From positions 868,001 through 932,000 of the forward strand of contig NZ_QMEK01000001.1 of assembly GCF_003390845.1 (NCBI RefSeq): 64,000 bases of DNA, written 5' to 3'. The position numbers were made by a program, and so were the translations under genes. Positions within the stretch are counted from its first letter, which is position 1, and each line of letters opens with the position of its first letter. Below the pieces are notes generated by a model that was given only the letters and a program-made list of their open reading frames with translations, did not search any database and was not told the DNA's origin. Positions 42,544 to 52,226 of this stretch are shown here, piece by piece. The stretch comes from Tropicimonas sp. IMCC34043. Its GTDB lineage: Bacteria; Pseudomonadota; Alphaproteobacteria; Rhodobacterales; Rhodobacteraceae.

Positions 42544-42590
42544 ACGTTTTGTGTCAATGCCCCGGGGCGAAACAGCGGGCAAGGGACGGC

Positions 42591-43769
42591 TCAAATGGGC
42601 AGAATATCGACCATTTCGCCGATCCGACGCGGCCCGTCGGCCACGGGCCGGATCAGCAGCGCATCGGCATTGGCCAGAACCGTCAGCAGCGCACTGTCCT
42701 GGCGATTGAACGGTGTCACGGTTCCGTCGGGGGCCAGCGTGGCACGCATGTAGTGTTCGCGGTTTCCGTTCGCAGGCAGGTTGACCCCCAGCGGGGCGCT
42801 GCGGCGCTGTGCTGCCTCAGCCGGAAGACCCTGCATCGCGCGCAGCAGCGGAAGGATGAAGATGTGCCCGCAGATCATTGACGAAACGGGATTTCCGGGA
42901 AGTCCAATGACCATCTTTCCGGCCAGCATGCCGGCCATCAGCGGCTTGCCGGGCCGCATCGCAACCTTGTAGAAGGCGCGCGCCATTCCAAGCGTTTCCG
43001 CGACCTTGCCGACAAGGTCATGCTCGCCGACCGAGGCGCCGCCGATCGTCACCAGAAGATCGGCGTCGCCCGAGAGCGCAAAGGCCGTCCCGAGGCTTGC
43101 CTCGGTGTCGCGCGCGATCGGCAGCAGCCGGACCTCGGCGCCCTCGGCCTCGCAGATCGCCTTCAGCCCGACGCCGTTCGAGGCGATGATCTGATCGGGT
43201 CCCGGCGTCTCTCCGGGCATCACCAGCTCGTCGCCGGTTGCCAGGATCGCGACCACGGGGCGGCGGAACACGACAAGGTCGGGGGCGTTCATCGCCGCGG
43301 CCAGCGCCAGATCCGCAGCTCGCAGCCGGCGCGGGGCCGGCAGCGTGTCGCCGGGGCGAAAATCGCCGCCTGCGGGACGGATGTTGTCGCCGTGACCGCC
43401 CGGCGCGGCGGTCAGCGTTACCCAATCGCCGTCGCGAACGGCGTCTTCCTGGATCGCCACGGCGTCGGCGCCGGCGGGCACCGGGGCGCCGGTGAAGATC
43501 CGCACCGCCTCGCCGGGGTCCACCTTGCCGTCAAAGGCACGGCCGGCCGGTGCCTCTCCGATCACCCGCAGCCGGGCGCCTGCCACATGATCGGCGGCGC
43601 GGATCGCATAGCCATCCATGGCCGAGGCAGCGAAGGGCGGCTGGGCGCGGGTTGCGACCACAGGCTCTGCCAGAACCCTGCCGGCTGCCCGGGCAAGCGG
43701 CACGCGCTCGGTCCCGAGCGGTCGGGTCAGTGTGAACAGGCGCGTCAGCGCTTCGGTCACTGATATCAT
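42591..43769 (-). CDS. moeA: Molybdopterin molybdotransferase MoeA
   Basis: A 392-residue cytosolic enzyme that inserts molybdate into adenylated molybdopterin. Recognised by [30 protein letters not shown], the MoCF-binding segment [14 protein letters not shown], and [13 protein letters not shown] with GLPGNPVSS. Length is normal. It overlaps moaC by four bases (ATGA), so the cofactor genes are translated as a pair behind trpC. Confidence 0.95.
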   Translation of the reverse strand: MISVTEALTRLFTLTRPLGTERVPLARAAGRVLAEPVVATRAQPPFAASAMDGYAIRAADHVAGARLRVIGEAPAGRAFDGKVDPGEAVRIFTGAPVPAGADAVAIQEDAVRDGDWVTLTAAPGGHGDNIRPAGGDFRPGDTLPAPRRLRAADLALAAAMNAPDLVVFRRPVVAILATGDELVMPGETPGPDQIIASNGVGLKAICEAEGAEVRLLPIARDTEASLGTAFALSGDADLLVTIGGASVGEHDLVGKVAETLGMARAFYKVAMRPGKPLMAGMLAGKMVIGLPGNPVSSMICGHIFILPLLRAMQGLPAEAAQRRSAPLGVNLPANGNREHYMRATLAPDGTVTPFNRQDSALLTVLANADALLIRPVADGPRRIGEMVDILPI

Positions 43770-44242
43770 GGCTCAGCCTCGAAACGGCCCGACTTGCCGC
43801 CATCCTTGAAGGTGACGCGGATGCCGCCGATTTCCATGCCGCGTTCCGCGGCTTTCAGCATGTCATAGATCGTCAGGGCGGCGACCGAGACGGCGGTCAG
43901 CGCCTCCATCTCGACGCCGGTGCGGCCGGTCGTCTTGACCGTCGCGACGATCCGGACCCCCGGCAGATCGGCGTCTGGGGTCAGTTCGACAGACACCCGC
44001 GTCACCGGAAGCGGATGGCACAGCGGGATCAGATCGGCGGTGCGCTTTGCCCCCATGATACCGGCCAGCCGCGCAACGCCCAGCACATCGCCCTTGGCGG
44101 CGGTGCCGTCCTCGACCAGCGACAGGGTCGCTGCGGACATCCGCACATGGCCCTCGGCCACGGCGGTGCGGGCGGTCTCGGCCTTGTCCGAGACGTCGAC
44201 CATATGGGCCTTGCCCGAGGCATCGAAATGGGTCAGCGGCAT
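43766..44242 (-). CDS. moaC: Cyclic pyranopterin monophosphate synthase MoaC
   Basis: A 158-residue enzyme of the first molybdenum-cofactor step, working with Moa[14 protein letters not shown] and the [20 protein letters not shown] helix with its catalytic residues are intact, as is the final KDGGKSG. ATG 44242 begins the usual [17 protein letters not shown]. It is 20 bases from trpC and overlaps moeA by four. Confidence 0.96.
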   Translation of the reverse strand: MPLTHFDASGKAHMVDVSDKAETARTAVAEGHVRMSAATLSLVEDGTAAKGDVLGVARLAGIMGAKRTADLIPLCHPLPVTRVSVELTPDADLPGVRIVATVKTTGRTGVEMEALTAVSVAALTIYDMLKAAERGMEIGGIRVTFKDGGKSGRFEAEP

Positions 44243-44262
44243 CCCGGCCTCCGGTCCCGGAC

Positions 44263-45087
44263 TCACATGCCCCCGCCATGGGCGGCGGTCAGCGGATTGG
44301 CGAGCATCTTGCGGGTTGCTTCCTTGACGTCGGCCTCGCGCATCAGGCTTTCGCCGATCAGGAAGCAGCGGGCGCCATACATGGCAAGCTCGGCCAGCTC
44401 CTTCGGTCCGGAAAGCCCGGATTCCGAGACGATCAGCCGGTCTGCCGGGACGTGCTTGATCAGGCTGCGGGTCACGTCGAGCGAGGTCTCGAAGGTGTGC
44501 AGGTTGCGGTTGTTGATACCGATCAGACGCGATTTCAGCGCGCTGGCGCGTTCAAGCTCCTCAAGGTCATGGACCTCGATCAGCGCGTCCATCCCCCAGG
44601 CCGCCGCCGCCGATTCAAGTTCGGCCGCCTGCGCGTCCGAGACGGCCGCCATGATGATCAGGATGCAGTCGGCGCCAAGGGCGCGGGATTCGGGCACCTG
44701 ATAGGGCTCGAACAAGAAATCCTTGCGCAGCACCGGCAGGTCGGTTGCATCGCGCGCGGCGCCAAGGAAACTGTCCTCGCCCATGAAGGACGGCCCGTCG
44801 GTCAGCACCGACAGGCAGGTCGCGCCGCCGTCCTGATAGGCGTGCGCAAGGCTTGGCACATCGAAATCCTCGCGGATCAATCCCTTCGAGGGACTGGCCT
44901 TCTTGATTTCGGCGATCAGGCCATAGCCGGTCTTGGTTGCCCGGGCGAGCGCATCGGCAAAGGGCCGCACGGCGGGGGCGGCACGGGCCGCGGCCTCGAC
45001 ATCCTCCAGCGGGCGCGCGGCCTTTCGGGCGGCAACGTCCTCGAGCTTGTAGGTTCTGATTTGGTCCAGGATGGTTGGGGTCGTCAT
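44263..45087 (-). CDS. trpC: Indole-3-glycerol phosphate synthase
   Basis: A 274-residue TIM-barrel enzyme that closes the indole ring in tryptophan synthesis. [20 protein letters not shown] holds the catalytic Lys. The other active-site strands [22 protein letters not shown] and IVSESGL follow in order. The start overlaps the ung stop by four bases. Upstream trpD and trpG are on the same strand, so it belongs to the trpGD-ung-trpC run. Confidence 0.96.
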   Translation of the reverse strand: MTTPTILDQIRTYKLEDVAARKAARPLEDVEAAARAAPAVRPFADALARATKTGYGLIAEIKKASPSKGLIREDFDVPSLAHAYQDGGATCLSVLTDGPSFMGEDSFLGAARDATDLPVLRKDFLFEPYQVPESRALGADCILIIMAAVSDAQAAELESAAAAWGMDALIEVHDLEELERASALKSRLIGINNRNLHTFETSLDVTRSLIKHVPADRLIVSESGLSGPKELAELAMYGARCFLIGESLMREADVKEATRKMLANPLTAAHGGGM

Positions 45088-45752
45088 GCCGCCTCCGGAG
45101 TCGTCCAGTTGATGGGGGCCTGACCGCGGTCGGTGAGCCAGGTATTGATGCGCGAAAAGGGGCGCGAGCCGAAAAAGCCGCGCCGCGCCGACAATGGCGA
45201 GGGGTGGGCGGTCTCGATCCTCAGATGATCGGTGCCGGTGACCGCGCGGGCGGCCGTGGCCTGAGCCTCGCGGCCCCAGAGCAGGAAGGCGCGCGGCGCG
45301 CTCGACAGATGCTGCAGCATCTGCATGGTCAGCCGCTGCCAGCCAAGGGCCTTGTGGCCGTGGGCGGCCCCGGCCGGAACGGTCAGCACGGCGTTGAGCA
45401 GCAGCACGCCCTGCGCGGCCCAGAACCGCAGGTCGCCATTCGGCGGTGCGGCGCCAAGATCCTCGGTCAGTTCGGCATAGATATTGGCCAGCGACCGGGG
45501 CAGGGGCCGCACCTGCGGCTCGGCCGAAAACGCCAACCCATGGGCATGACCCGGCGTCGGATAGGGGTCTTGCCCCAGGATCACGACCCGAACCGCCTCG
45601 GGCGCCGTCAGCGACAGCGCGGCAAAGACTTGGCCCGCGGGCGGCAGCACGGGCCGGGTCTCGGCGCTCAGCGCGGCCTCGATCGCCGGAAGATCCTCGC
45701 GAAAGAACGGAAGCTCGCCCCAACTGCCTATGGACTCGGTTGGCAATCTCAT
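45084..45752 (-). CDS. ung: Uracil-DNA glycosylase, family 1
   Basis: A 222-residue repair enzyme that removes uracil from DNA. The water-activating Asp is D62 in [10 protein letters not shown] and the catalytic His is H183 in TAHPSPLSA; the NAVLTV strand with its uracil-binding Asn is also present. ATG 45752 overlaps the trpD stop by four bases, and its own stop overlaps trpC by four, so it is fully embedded in the trp operon. A long in-frame extension upstream is the shadow of trpD. Confidence 0.95.
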   Translation of the reverse strand: MRLPTESIGSWGELPFFREDLPAIEAALSAETRPVLPPAGQVFAALSLTAPEAVRVVILGQDPYPTPGHAHGLAFSAEPQVRPLPRSLANIYAELTEDLGAAPPNGDLRFWAAQGVLLLNAVLTVPAGAAHGHKALGWQRLTMQMLQHLSSAPRAFLLWGREAQATAARAVTGTDHLRIETAHPSPLSARRGFFGSRPFSRINTWLTDRGQAPINWTTPEAA

Positions 45753-46768
45753 GTCGCGCTGGACGTCATCCGTGCCAACCCCTCGACCCTGGCCTTTGCG
45801 GCACCGCTGTCGATGCTGGTCCGCGCGATCTCGACCCCGGCCTTCAGATCCGCCGCCATGCCAGCCACGATCAGCGCGCCCGCGGCATTCAGCAGCACCG
45901 CATCGCGATAGGCTCCGGGCTCGCCTGCCAGCAGCGCGGCAAAGGCGCGGCCGTTTTCCTCGGGCGTGCCACCGAGAATTGCCTCGAACGGATGCACCGG
46001 CAGGCCCGCATCCTCGGGGCCGACCTCGAATTCCGAGATCCGGCCGCGGTTGAGTTCGGCGACGATGGACGGCCCGGCGATCGACAGCTCGTCGGTGCCG
46101 TCCGCGCCATGGACAAGCCACGCCGCGTCCGATCCCAGCGCCTGCAGCGTCTCGGCCATGGGACGAACCAGCGCGGCGCTGTAGGTGCCGGTCAACTGGC
46201 GTTTGACCCCGGCGGGGTTGGTCAGCGGGCCGAGGATGTTGAAGATCGTGCGGGTGCCAAGCTCGGTTCGCGTCGGCATGACGTGGCGCATCGCCGGGTG
46301 ATGCATCGGCGCCATCATGAAACCGATGCCGATCTCGACCAGGGCACGTTCGACCACATTCGGGCCGACCATGACGTCGATCCCCATGGCGCCAAGTGCG
46401 TCCGCCGAGCCCGACTTGGAGGACAGGTTGCGGTTGCCGTGCTTGGCGACCGGAACGCCGGCGCCTGCGACCACAAAGGCGGCGGCGGTCGAGATGTTGA
46501 GTGTGCCCTTGCCGTCGCCCCCGGTGCCGACGATGTCGATGGCGCCGGCGGGGGCGTTCACCTTGTTGCACTTGGCGCGCATCACGCGGGCGGCGGCGGC
46601 GATTTCCTCGACCGTTTCGCCACGGGTGCGCAGCGCCATCAGGAAGCCGCCAATCTGGCTGGGGGTCGCGGCGCCCTCGAACAGCGCGTCAAAGGCCGCT
46701 TCGGCCTCGGCCGCGGTCAACGGGCGGCTGGCGGCGATACCGATCAGGGGCTTCAGGATCTCGCTCAT
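45749..46768 (-). CDS. trpD: Anthranilate phosphoribosyltransferase
   Basis: A 339-residue enzyme joining anthranilate to PRPP. The PRPP loop [18 protein letters not shown] ([14 protein letters not shown], near 77-92), the KHGNR loop and [13 protein letters not shown] are all present. It overlaps trpG by four bases at the start and ung by four at the end. PRPP comes from prs at 17 kb. Confidence 0.96.
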   Translation of the reverse strand: MSEILKPLIGIAASRPLTAAEAEAAFDALFEGAATPSQIGGFLMALRTRGETVEEIAAAARVMRAKCNKVNAPAGAIDIVGTGGDGKGTLNISTAAAFVVAGAGVPVAKHGNRNLSSKSGSADALGAMGIDVMVGPNVVERALVEIGIGFMMAPMHHPAMRHVMPTRTELGTRTIFNILGPLTNPAGVKRQLTGTYSAALVRPMAETLQALGSDAAWLVHGADGTDELSIAGPSIVAELNRGRISEFEVGPEDAGLPVHPFEAILGGTPEENGRAFAALLAGEPGAYRDAVLLNAAGALIVAGMAADLKAGVEIARTSIDSGAAKARVEGLARMTSSAT

Positions 46769-47346
46769 GCCGGCACCCTCACCATCTCGAGGAAATTCTT
46801 CAGCATCAGGCGGCCATGTTGCGAGCGGATGCTTTCGGGGTGGAATTGCACGCCCTCGAAAGGCAAGGTCCGGTGGCGCAGCCCCATGATCGTGCCGTCG
46901 TCGAGCCAGGCCGAAACCTCAAGGCAGTCGGGAAGGCTGTCGCGGTCGACCACCAGCGAGTGATAGCGCGTCGCCTCGAACGGGCCGTCGATGCCCTGAA
47001 ACAGCCCTTTGCCGTCGTGGTGGATATGGCCCATCTTGCCGTGCACGATCTCGTGGCAGCGCACGACCTTGCCGCCAAAGGCCGCGCCGATGGTCTGATG
47101 GCCAAGGCACACCCCAAGCAGCGGGATCCCGGTTTCGGCCGCAGCCGTCGCAAGCGGCATGCAGATGCCGGCGGACGGCGGGTCGCAGGGCCCGGGAGAC
47201 AGCACGATCGCCTCGGGGCGCAGCCCCATCGCCTGCTGAACGTCGAGTGCATCGTTGCGCCAGACATCGACCTCAGCCCCCAGCTCGCCCAGGTAGTGGA
47301 CGAGGTTGTAGGTAAAGCTGTCGTAGTTGTCGATCAGGAGCAGCAT
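46765..47346 (-). CDS. trpG: Anthranilate synthase glutaminase component (TrpG/PabA)
   Basis: A 193-residue class I glutamine amidotransferase that supplies ammonia to TrpE. The nucleophile is C80 in LLGVCLGHQ, with the His/Glu pair in [12 protein letters not shown] 47346 starts the family's [16 protein letters not shown]. It can serve both TrpE and PabB in many bacteria. Upstream on its strand are TTGACC and TATAAC elements, but 22 bases apart, too far for a normal promoter. It is divergent from the deacetylase-like gene. Confidence 0.95.
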   Translation of the reverse strand: MLLLIDNYDSFTYNLVHYLGELGAEVDVWRNDALDVQQAMGLRPEAIVLSPGPCDPPSAGICMPLATAAAETGIPLLGVCLGHQTIGAAFGGKVVRCHEIVHGKMGHIHHDGKGLFQGIDGPFEATRYHSLVVDRDSLPDCLEVSAWLDDGTIMGLRHRTLPFEGVQFHPESIRSQHGRLMLKNFLEMVRVPA

Positions 47347-47503
47347 GGCAGAATTTCCGGGCAAATGGGCCGATCAATTGGGGGTGAACCGGCGTAGCGG
47401 TCGCGTTATACATGTTCAGAGGCATCCGCCGGGGTCAAGCGCATCCGCCCCCGCGACAGGGCGCCCGAGGCGACAGAGCAACGACGCGAGGGGCGAGAGG
47501 AAC

Positions 47504-49486
47504 ATGGGACGCGGGATCCTGGCGGGCCTGGTCTGGGGCAGCATTCTCTCGGTTCTGGTGCTTGGCGTCGCCTCGCAGATGGCGCCGTTGCCCGACCGGC
47601 AGGGCCGCGATGCGGCGGGCCCGGACACCTCAGGCGATGCCGTGTCTGACCCGGCGCCGGGATCTGGCATGGCTCCGGCAAAGGCGACCGATGCCGTCAC
47701 CGCCCCGGTCGGCCCCGAGGATCCGGCCGTGCCGCGGCTGCCGGTACCGGCGCTGCGCGAGGCGCCGGGTTCTGCGCCGATGGCACGGCTGGCGCAGCCC
47801 GAGGCCGACACACTCCCCGAGGCTGCGAGTTCGCTTGCCTCGGGTGATGCAACGTCCGGGCAGGCCCCAGTGTCCGCTTCGGTGTCAGGGACGACGACAG
47901 CCACCACGAGACCCGTAGAAACCGGCGCAACAACCGATGCGGCGAAGGTCGACCGTGGGGCGCCGTTGCCCAACTCACGTTTGCCGTCAGGATCCGCCGC
48001 GCAGTCCGACGCAGTCTCCGCCCCGGGGGCCGTCGCCTCGGAAGTGGCGGTTCCGGCGGGGTCAGAGTTTCGCCGGGCGCTGCCCGACACCGAAGCGCGG
48101 TTGCCCGCGGCGACCGACCCGCTGGCCAATCCCGAACTGCCTGTCGCGCCCGCGGCGGTGACAAAGCCTGCGGCCGCAGGCGCCTCGCTGCCAGCGGCAG
48201 GCCAGCCCGCGCGACCGGCGACGCCCGGGATGGGGATCGATGCCCCCTCGGCGCCCGACGCCGACGAGGCCGCGCCGACCGCGGCCGAGATCGCGCCTGC
48301 CGATCACGAAACGACGGCCCCTGCGGTGGTCAGCCCCGCCGAACCTGATCTGCCCGAGATCACGCCCGAAGCCCCGGCTGCCGCAGCCGACCTGCCAGCG
48401 TCGGCACCGCTTTCGGGCGAGGATGCCGAGGCCCCGAAGCTTGCCCCTCCCGAGCCGGGAGGGGCGCTGCCCGCCGTGGCGCCTTTGGGCGACGCCGAGG
48501 TGCCGCGCGCCGCCGCCGCCGGCCGTGTGCTCGCCGCGGATTCGGTGGCAGAGGACCCGGCGCTGCAGCCTGTCGTCATTGCCGCCGCGAAGGAGCCCGA
48601 CGTTGCTGCGCCAGGCCGCCCCGGCGCGGCCCCTCCGGACGACGAACCCGCCGCATCCGCGCATGCCGCCGACCCGGAGCCGGACAGATCGCGCCCGCAA
48701 CTCTCTTCGGACGAGCGGTTGCCGCGCACTGCCCCGACCGCCTTGCGGGGTCCGTCGCCGGCACGGCCCAGGGCGATCCCGGCTGCAACATTCGCGGTGC
48801 CGCTGGGCGATGCCCTGACCCGCAACGCGGCGCCCTTCGATCCGCCGAAGGACAAGCCACTGGTCTCGGTGGTGCTGATCCACAGGCCCGCGGGCGCGGC
48901 GTTGCCGTTGCAGGACTTGCGCGCGGTCGGGGTGCCGGTTGCGGTGGCGCTCGACCCCGCCGATCCCGGGGCTGCTGCGGCCGCCGCCAGCCTGCGCAGC
49001 GCGGGGATAGAGGTGCTGGCGCTCGGCCCGGCGCTCGCTCCCGATCTCTATGCCGCCGATGCCGAAGCCCGGATCGTGGCCGATCTCAATGCGCTGCCCG
49101 GGGCGCTTGCGCTGATGGAGCCCGACGCGGGCGATTTTTCCGGAAGTCCGGCGCAGGCGGTCGCGGTGACAGAGGCCGCTGCCCGGAACGGCCACGGCAT
49201 TGTCGTCTGGCCCGACGCGCACGACCGGATCGGCCCGGCGGCGGCGCTGGCCGACCGTCCGCTTGCCCGCATCTTCGCGCCGCTCGATGCAGGCGGCGAG
49301 GACGCGGCGGCGATACGGCGCGCGCTCGATCAGGCGACGGACAGCGCGGTGGCGACGGGCCGAACGCTGGTCGTCGGTCACACGCGGCCCGGGACGCTTG
49401 CGGCGCTGAGTGGATGGGCCGCGACGCCGGGCCTGCGTGGTCTTGTGGCGCCGGCCCCGGTGTCTGCGCAGTTTACCGCGCAATGA
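47504..49486 (+). CDS. Divergent polysaccharide deacetylase family protein with long Ala/Pro linker
   Basis: A 660-residue secreted or anchored protein. An N-terminal hydrophobic helix (residues 4-25) is followed by about 415 residues of low complexity rich in Ala, Pro, Asp and Glu. The conserved domain begins near 447 (KPLVSVVLIHRPAG, then VPVAVALDPADPGAA, IEVLALGP and IVVWPDAHDR), the divergent deacetylase fold known from YibQ. Usual catalytic Asp/His triads are not obvious, so it may bind rather than cut glycans. AGAGG precedes ATG 47504. It overlaps no neighbour and is divergent from trpG. Confidence 0.78.
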   Translation: MGRGILAGLVWGSILSVLVLGVASQMAPLPDRQGRDAAGPDTSGDAVSDPAPGSGMAPAKATDAVTAPVGPEDPAVPRLPVPALREAPGSAPMARLAQPEADTLPEAASSLASGDATSGQAPVSASVSGTTTATTRPVETGATTDAAKVDRGAPLPNSRLPSGSAAQSDAVSAPGAVASEVAVPAGSEFRRALPDTEARLPAATDPLANPELPVAPAAVTKPAAAGASLPAAGQPARPATPGMGIDAPSAPDADEAAPTAAEIAPADHETTAPAVVSPAEPDLPEITPEAPAAAADLPASAPLSGEDAEAPKLAPPEPGGALPAVAPLGDAEVPRAAAAGRVLAADSVAEDPALQPVVIAAAKEPDVAAPGRPGAAPPDDEPAASAHAADPEPDRSRPQLSSDERLPRTAPTALRGPSPARPRAIPAATFAVPLGDALTRNAAPFDPPKDKPLVSVVLIHRPAGAALPLQDLRAVGVPVAVALDPADPGAAAAAASLRSAGIEVLALGPALAPDLYAADAEARIVADLNALPGALALMEPDAGDFSGSPAQAVAVTEAAARNGHGIVVWPDAHDRIGPAAALADRPLARIFAPLDAGGEDAAAIRRALDQATDSAVATGRTLVVGHTRPGTLAALSGWAATPGLRGLVAPAPVSAQFTAQ

Positions 49487-49590
49487 CGCCGGATCGGGGC
49501 GCCGGGACGTCCCATCGCATGACAGCCGCCGCCAGATCAGGCAGGTTTGCCCGAAGCGGTGCCGCTGCGCGGCCGGTGGAGACGGTGAAC

Positions 49591-49935
49591 ATGGCAATTG
49601 ACGAGACGCTCGCGGCCCGGATGCGAGACGGCTTGGCCGGGCAGGCGGGTCTGTCGGAAAAGCGGATGATGGGCGCGATCTGCATCTTCGTCGACGGCAA
49701 CATGCTGGGCTGCACACATCGCGATCGCAGCACCGGGATCGGCTATTTCATGTTTCGCATCGGCCGGGATCAGGCGCGCGAAGTTGCAGGCCGTGCCGAA
49801 GCCGAACCGATGATGCAGGGCCGCCGGCCGATGCCGGGCTTTTTTCGCGTCGCCGAGAGCGATTGCGGCGACCGGGTTCTGGGCGAATGGCTGGTGATGG
49901 CGCTGCGCCATGCCCGCAGCCTGCCGCCGAAATGA
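49591..49935 (+). CDS. TfoX N-terminal domain protein
   Basis: A 114-residue cytosolic protein with only the N-terminal domain of TfoX/Sxy (KRMMGAICIFVDGNMLGCTH, then GYFMFRIGRD and GRRPMPGFFRV). The TfoX family regulates competence in some gammaproteobacteria; stand-alone N domains of this kind have no fixed role. A link to the DNA-uptake gene comEC 8 kb away is possible but unproven. ATG 49591 follows a GGAG site. The cardiolipin synthase gene starts 102 bases later. Confidence 0.82.
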   Translation: MAIDETLAARMRDGLAGQAGLSEKRMMGAICIFVDGNMLGCTHRDRSTGIGYFMFRIGRDQAREVAGRAEAEPMMQGRRPMPGFFRVAESDCGDRVLGEWLVMALRHARSLPPK

Positions 49936-50037
49936 CGCGAAGCGCCGCGATCCCATGACGAGGGGTTGCGGGCACAGGATAGGCCCGCGGACAGCGGGCG
50001 GAACAACGAGACGGCAACCGGGAGGATCGGACGAGTC

Positions 50038-51450
50038 ATGTGGATCACGCTTTACGCACTGGGGTATTTCCTGCTGGAGGTCACGGCGATCTGGTTTGCC
50101 TATCGCGCGGTGGCGCGGGCACGCACGCCGCAGGGATCGATCGCCTGGATTCTGTTCCTGATCCTGACACCGGTGCTGGCGGTCCCGGCGTTCCTTGTGC
50201 TCGGTCACTTCAACTATCCGGGGTATGTCATAGCGCGCCGGGATTCGGCCGAGGCCATCGCCGAGATGGACGTGATCGGCCGGCATTGCCCGGCCAAGGG
50301 CGACGGCGGCCCCTTCGGCCTTTCCGCGTTCGAAGGGCTTGCCCGGCTGCCTGTGGTCTCGGGAAACACGATCGATCTGCTGATAGACGGCGAGACCATC
50401 CTCGATGCACTCTGCCGCGGCATCGACGCTGCCGAATCCTATGTGCTGTCCCAGTTCTACATCCTGCGCGACGACGAGACCGGCCGGATCTTTGCCGATA
50501 GCCTGAAGGCTGCGGTCACGCGCGGGGTCTCGGTGCGGCTTCTCTACGATTCGGTGGGCTGTGCGGGGCTGTCGCAACGCTATCTCGACGATCTGAAGGC
50601 CGGCGGGGTCGAGGTAGTCGATGCCAACCGGATCTATGGCCCGAAGAACCGGCTGCAGATGAACTTTCGCAACCACCGCAAGTCGGTGATCGTCGATGGC
50701 CGCGAGGCCTATACCGGCGGCATGAACATCGGCGACGAATACCGCGGGCTGGTGGCGAAATACGGCGACTGGCGCGACACCTTCTGCCGGCTGCGCGGGC
50801 CGGCGGTGCAGCAGTTGCAGCTGGTCTTTCTGGAGGACTGGCACTGGGCGACCAAGACGCGGCCGTCAGGCGGGCTGAACTGGGAGGTCTCCCCGACCGA
50901 AGGGGCCGCCGATGCGCTGGTGCTGGCCTCTGGCCCCGGCGATCCGATGGAGACCGGCAGCCTGTATTTCTGTGCCTGCATCACCCGGGCGCGCAAGCGG
51001 CTGTGGATCGCGAGCCCCTATTTCGTGCCCGACATCGACATCCTGAGTGCGCTGAAGATCGCCGCGCTGCGCGGGGTCGACGTGCGGATTCTGGTGCCCG
51101 AGATCATCGACCACAAGGTGACTTGGCTTGCCGCGTTCGCCTATTTCGACGAGGTGCGCGCAGCCGGGGTGCAGATCTGGCGCTATACGCCGGGCTTTCT
51201 GCATCAAAAGATCGTGCTCGTGGACGACGAACTGGCCTCGATCGGCACCACGAACATGGACAACCGCTCCTGCAGGCTGAATTTCGAACAGACCGTGCTG
51301 GTTTTCGACAAGGCGGTTGCAGCCGAAGTGGCGCGGATGCTGGAAGACGATTTCACCCGTGCCTATCTGTTGGAGACCGATCTGTCCGGCCAGCCCTGGT
51401 CGCGGCGGGTCGGCGCGCCCTTTGCCCGGCTGCTTGCGCCGATACTCTGA
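50038..51450 (+). CDS. cls: Cardiolipin synthase (phospholipase D type)
   Basis: A 470-residue inner-membrane enzyme that makes cardiolipin from phosphatidylglycerol. Two N-terminal helices (4-24 and 35-57) precede two HKD motifs: H213, K215 and D220 (NHRKSVIVDG) and H389, K391 and D396 (HQKIVLVDD). GGGAGGAT precedes the ATG. It is followed 19 bases later by an EEP-family gene, so the two likely form an operon of lipid-related hydrolase and synthase. Confidence 0.94.
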   Translation: MWITLYALGYFLLEVTAIWFAYRAVARARTPQGSIAWILFLILTPVLAVPAFLVLGHFNYPGYVIARRDSAEAIAEMDVIGRHCPAKGDGGPFGLSAFEGLARLPVVSGNTIDLLIDGETILDALCRGIDAAESYVLSQFYILRDDETGRIFADSLKAAVTRGVSVRLLYDSVGCAGLSQRYLDDLKAGGVEVVDANRIYGPKNRLQMNFRNHRKSVIVDGREAYTGGMNIGDEYRGLVAKYGDWRDTFCRLRGPAVQQLQLVFLEDWHWATKTRPSGGLNWEVSPTEGAADALVLASGPGDPMETGSLYFCACITRARKRLWIASPYFVPDIDILSALKIAALRGVDVRILVPEIIDHKVTWLAAFAYFDEVRAAGVQIWRYTPGFLHQKIVLVDDELASIGTTNMDNRSCRLNFEQTVLVFDKAVAAEVARMLEDDFTRAYLLETDLSGQPWSRRVGAPFARLLAPIL

Positions 51451-51469
51451 GGGACAACCGGGGAACCCG

Positions 51470-52222
51470 ATGGTCACACGCCTGAGACTTGTCAGCTACA
51501 ATATCCAGAAGGCGGTCGGCATCGACTTTCGCCGCGATCCCATGCGCATTGTCGAGGTGGTGAACGCGATGGACGCCGATGTCGTGGCGCTGCAGGAGGT
51601 CGACAAGCGGTTGGGCGAGCGGCCCTCGGTGCTGTGCCGCCGCCAGATCGCGGCGGAGACGGATTTCGAGATCGCGCCACTTTCCACCAACGAGGTGAGC
51701 CTTGGCTGGCACGGCAATGCGGTGCTGGTTCGGCGCGGGCTGCGGGTCACCGCGACCGACCGGATCGACCTGCCGGGGCTCGAGCCGCGCGGCGCGGTGC
51801 GGGTCGAGATCGAGACCGGATCGGGCGCGCTGTCAGTGGTCGGCGTGCATCTGGGGCTGGTCCGGTACTGGCGGCGGCTGCAACTGGAGGCGATCCGGGT
51901 GCGTCTGGGCGCGGCGCCACGGCGGGCGGTGGTGATGGGCGATTTCAACGAATGGTCGCAGGATCGCGGGCTGGAAGCCTTTGACGAGGACTTCGACGTG
52001 GTAAGCCCGGGGAAGTCGTTTCACGCGGCGCGGCCGATTGCCGGGCTCGACCGTTTCGCGCTCGGGCGCGATCTGGCGCTGCTTGATGCCGGGGTCGAGA
52101 CCGGGCCGCTGGCAAGCCGCGCCTCGGATCACTTGCCTATCTGGGGTGATGTCGAACTGGAAGCATCGCAACCAGCGCCAGGCCGATCAGGACCCGGTGA
52201 CGATGCCGGGCCTGTTGCCTGA
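51470..52222 (+). CDS. Endonuclease/exonuclease/phosphatase family protein
   Basis: A 250-residue cytosolic protein of the metal-dependent EEP fold. Motifs: SYNIQKAVG (N11), ALQEVDKR (E42-44 region), GVHLGLVRYWRRLQ, VMGDFNEW and the end motif ASDHLPIWG. Enzymes of this fold act on DNA, phosphoinositides or other phosphodiesters. Next to cls, a phospholipid-directed role is reasonable. ATG 51470 lies 19 bases after cls. It ends four bases from the convergent AI-2E transporter gene. Confidence 0.85.
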   Translation: MVTRLRLVSYNIQKAVGIDFRRDPMRIVEVVNAMDADVVALQEVDKRLGERPSVLCRRQIAAETDFEIAPLSTNEVSLGWHGNAVLVRRGLRVTATDRIDLPGLEPRGAVRVEIETGSGALSVVGVHLGLVRYWRRLQLEAIRVRLGAAPRRAVVMGDFNEWSQDRGLEAFDEDFDVVSPGKSFHAARPIAGLDRFALGRDLALLDAGVETGPLASRASDHLPIWGDVELEASQPAPGRSGPGDDAGPVA

Positions 52223-52226
52223 CGCG

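Noticed and set aside
45756-46571. A long N-terminal extension of ung
   Set aside because: It is a shadow of trpD in another frame; family length and the ATGA overlap support ATG 45752.
47400-47440. A TTGACC/TATAAC promoter for trpG on the minus strand
   Set aside because: The two elements are 22 bases apart, outside the usual 16-18 range.
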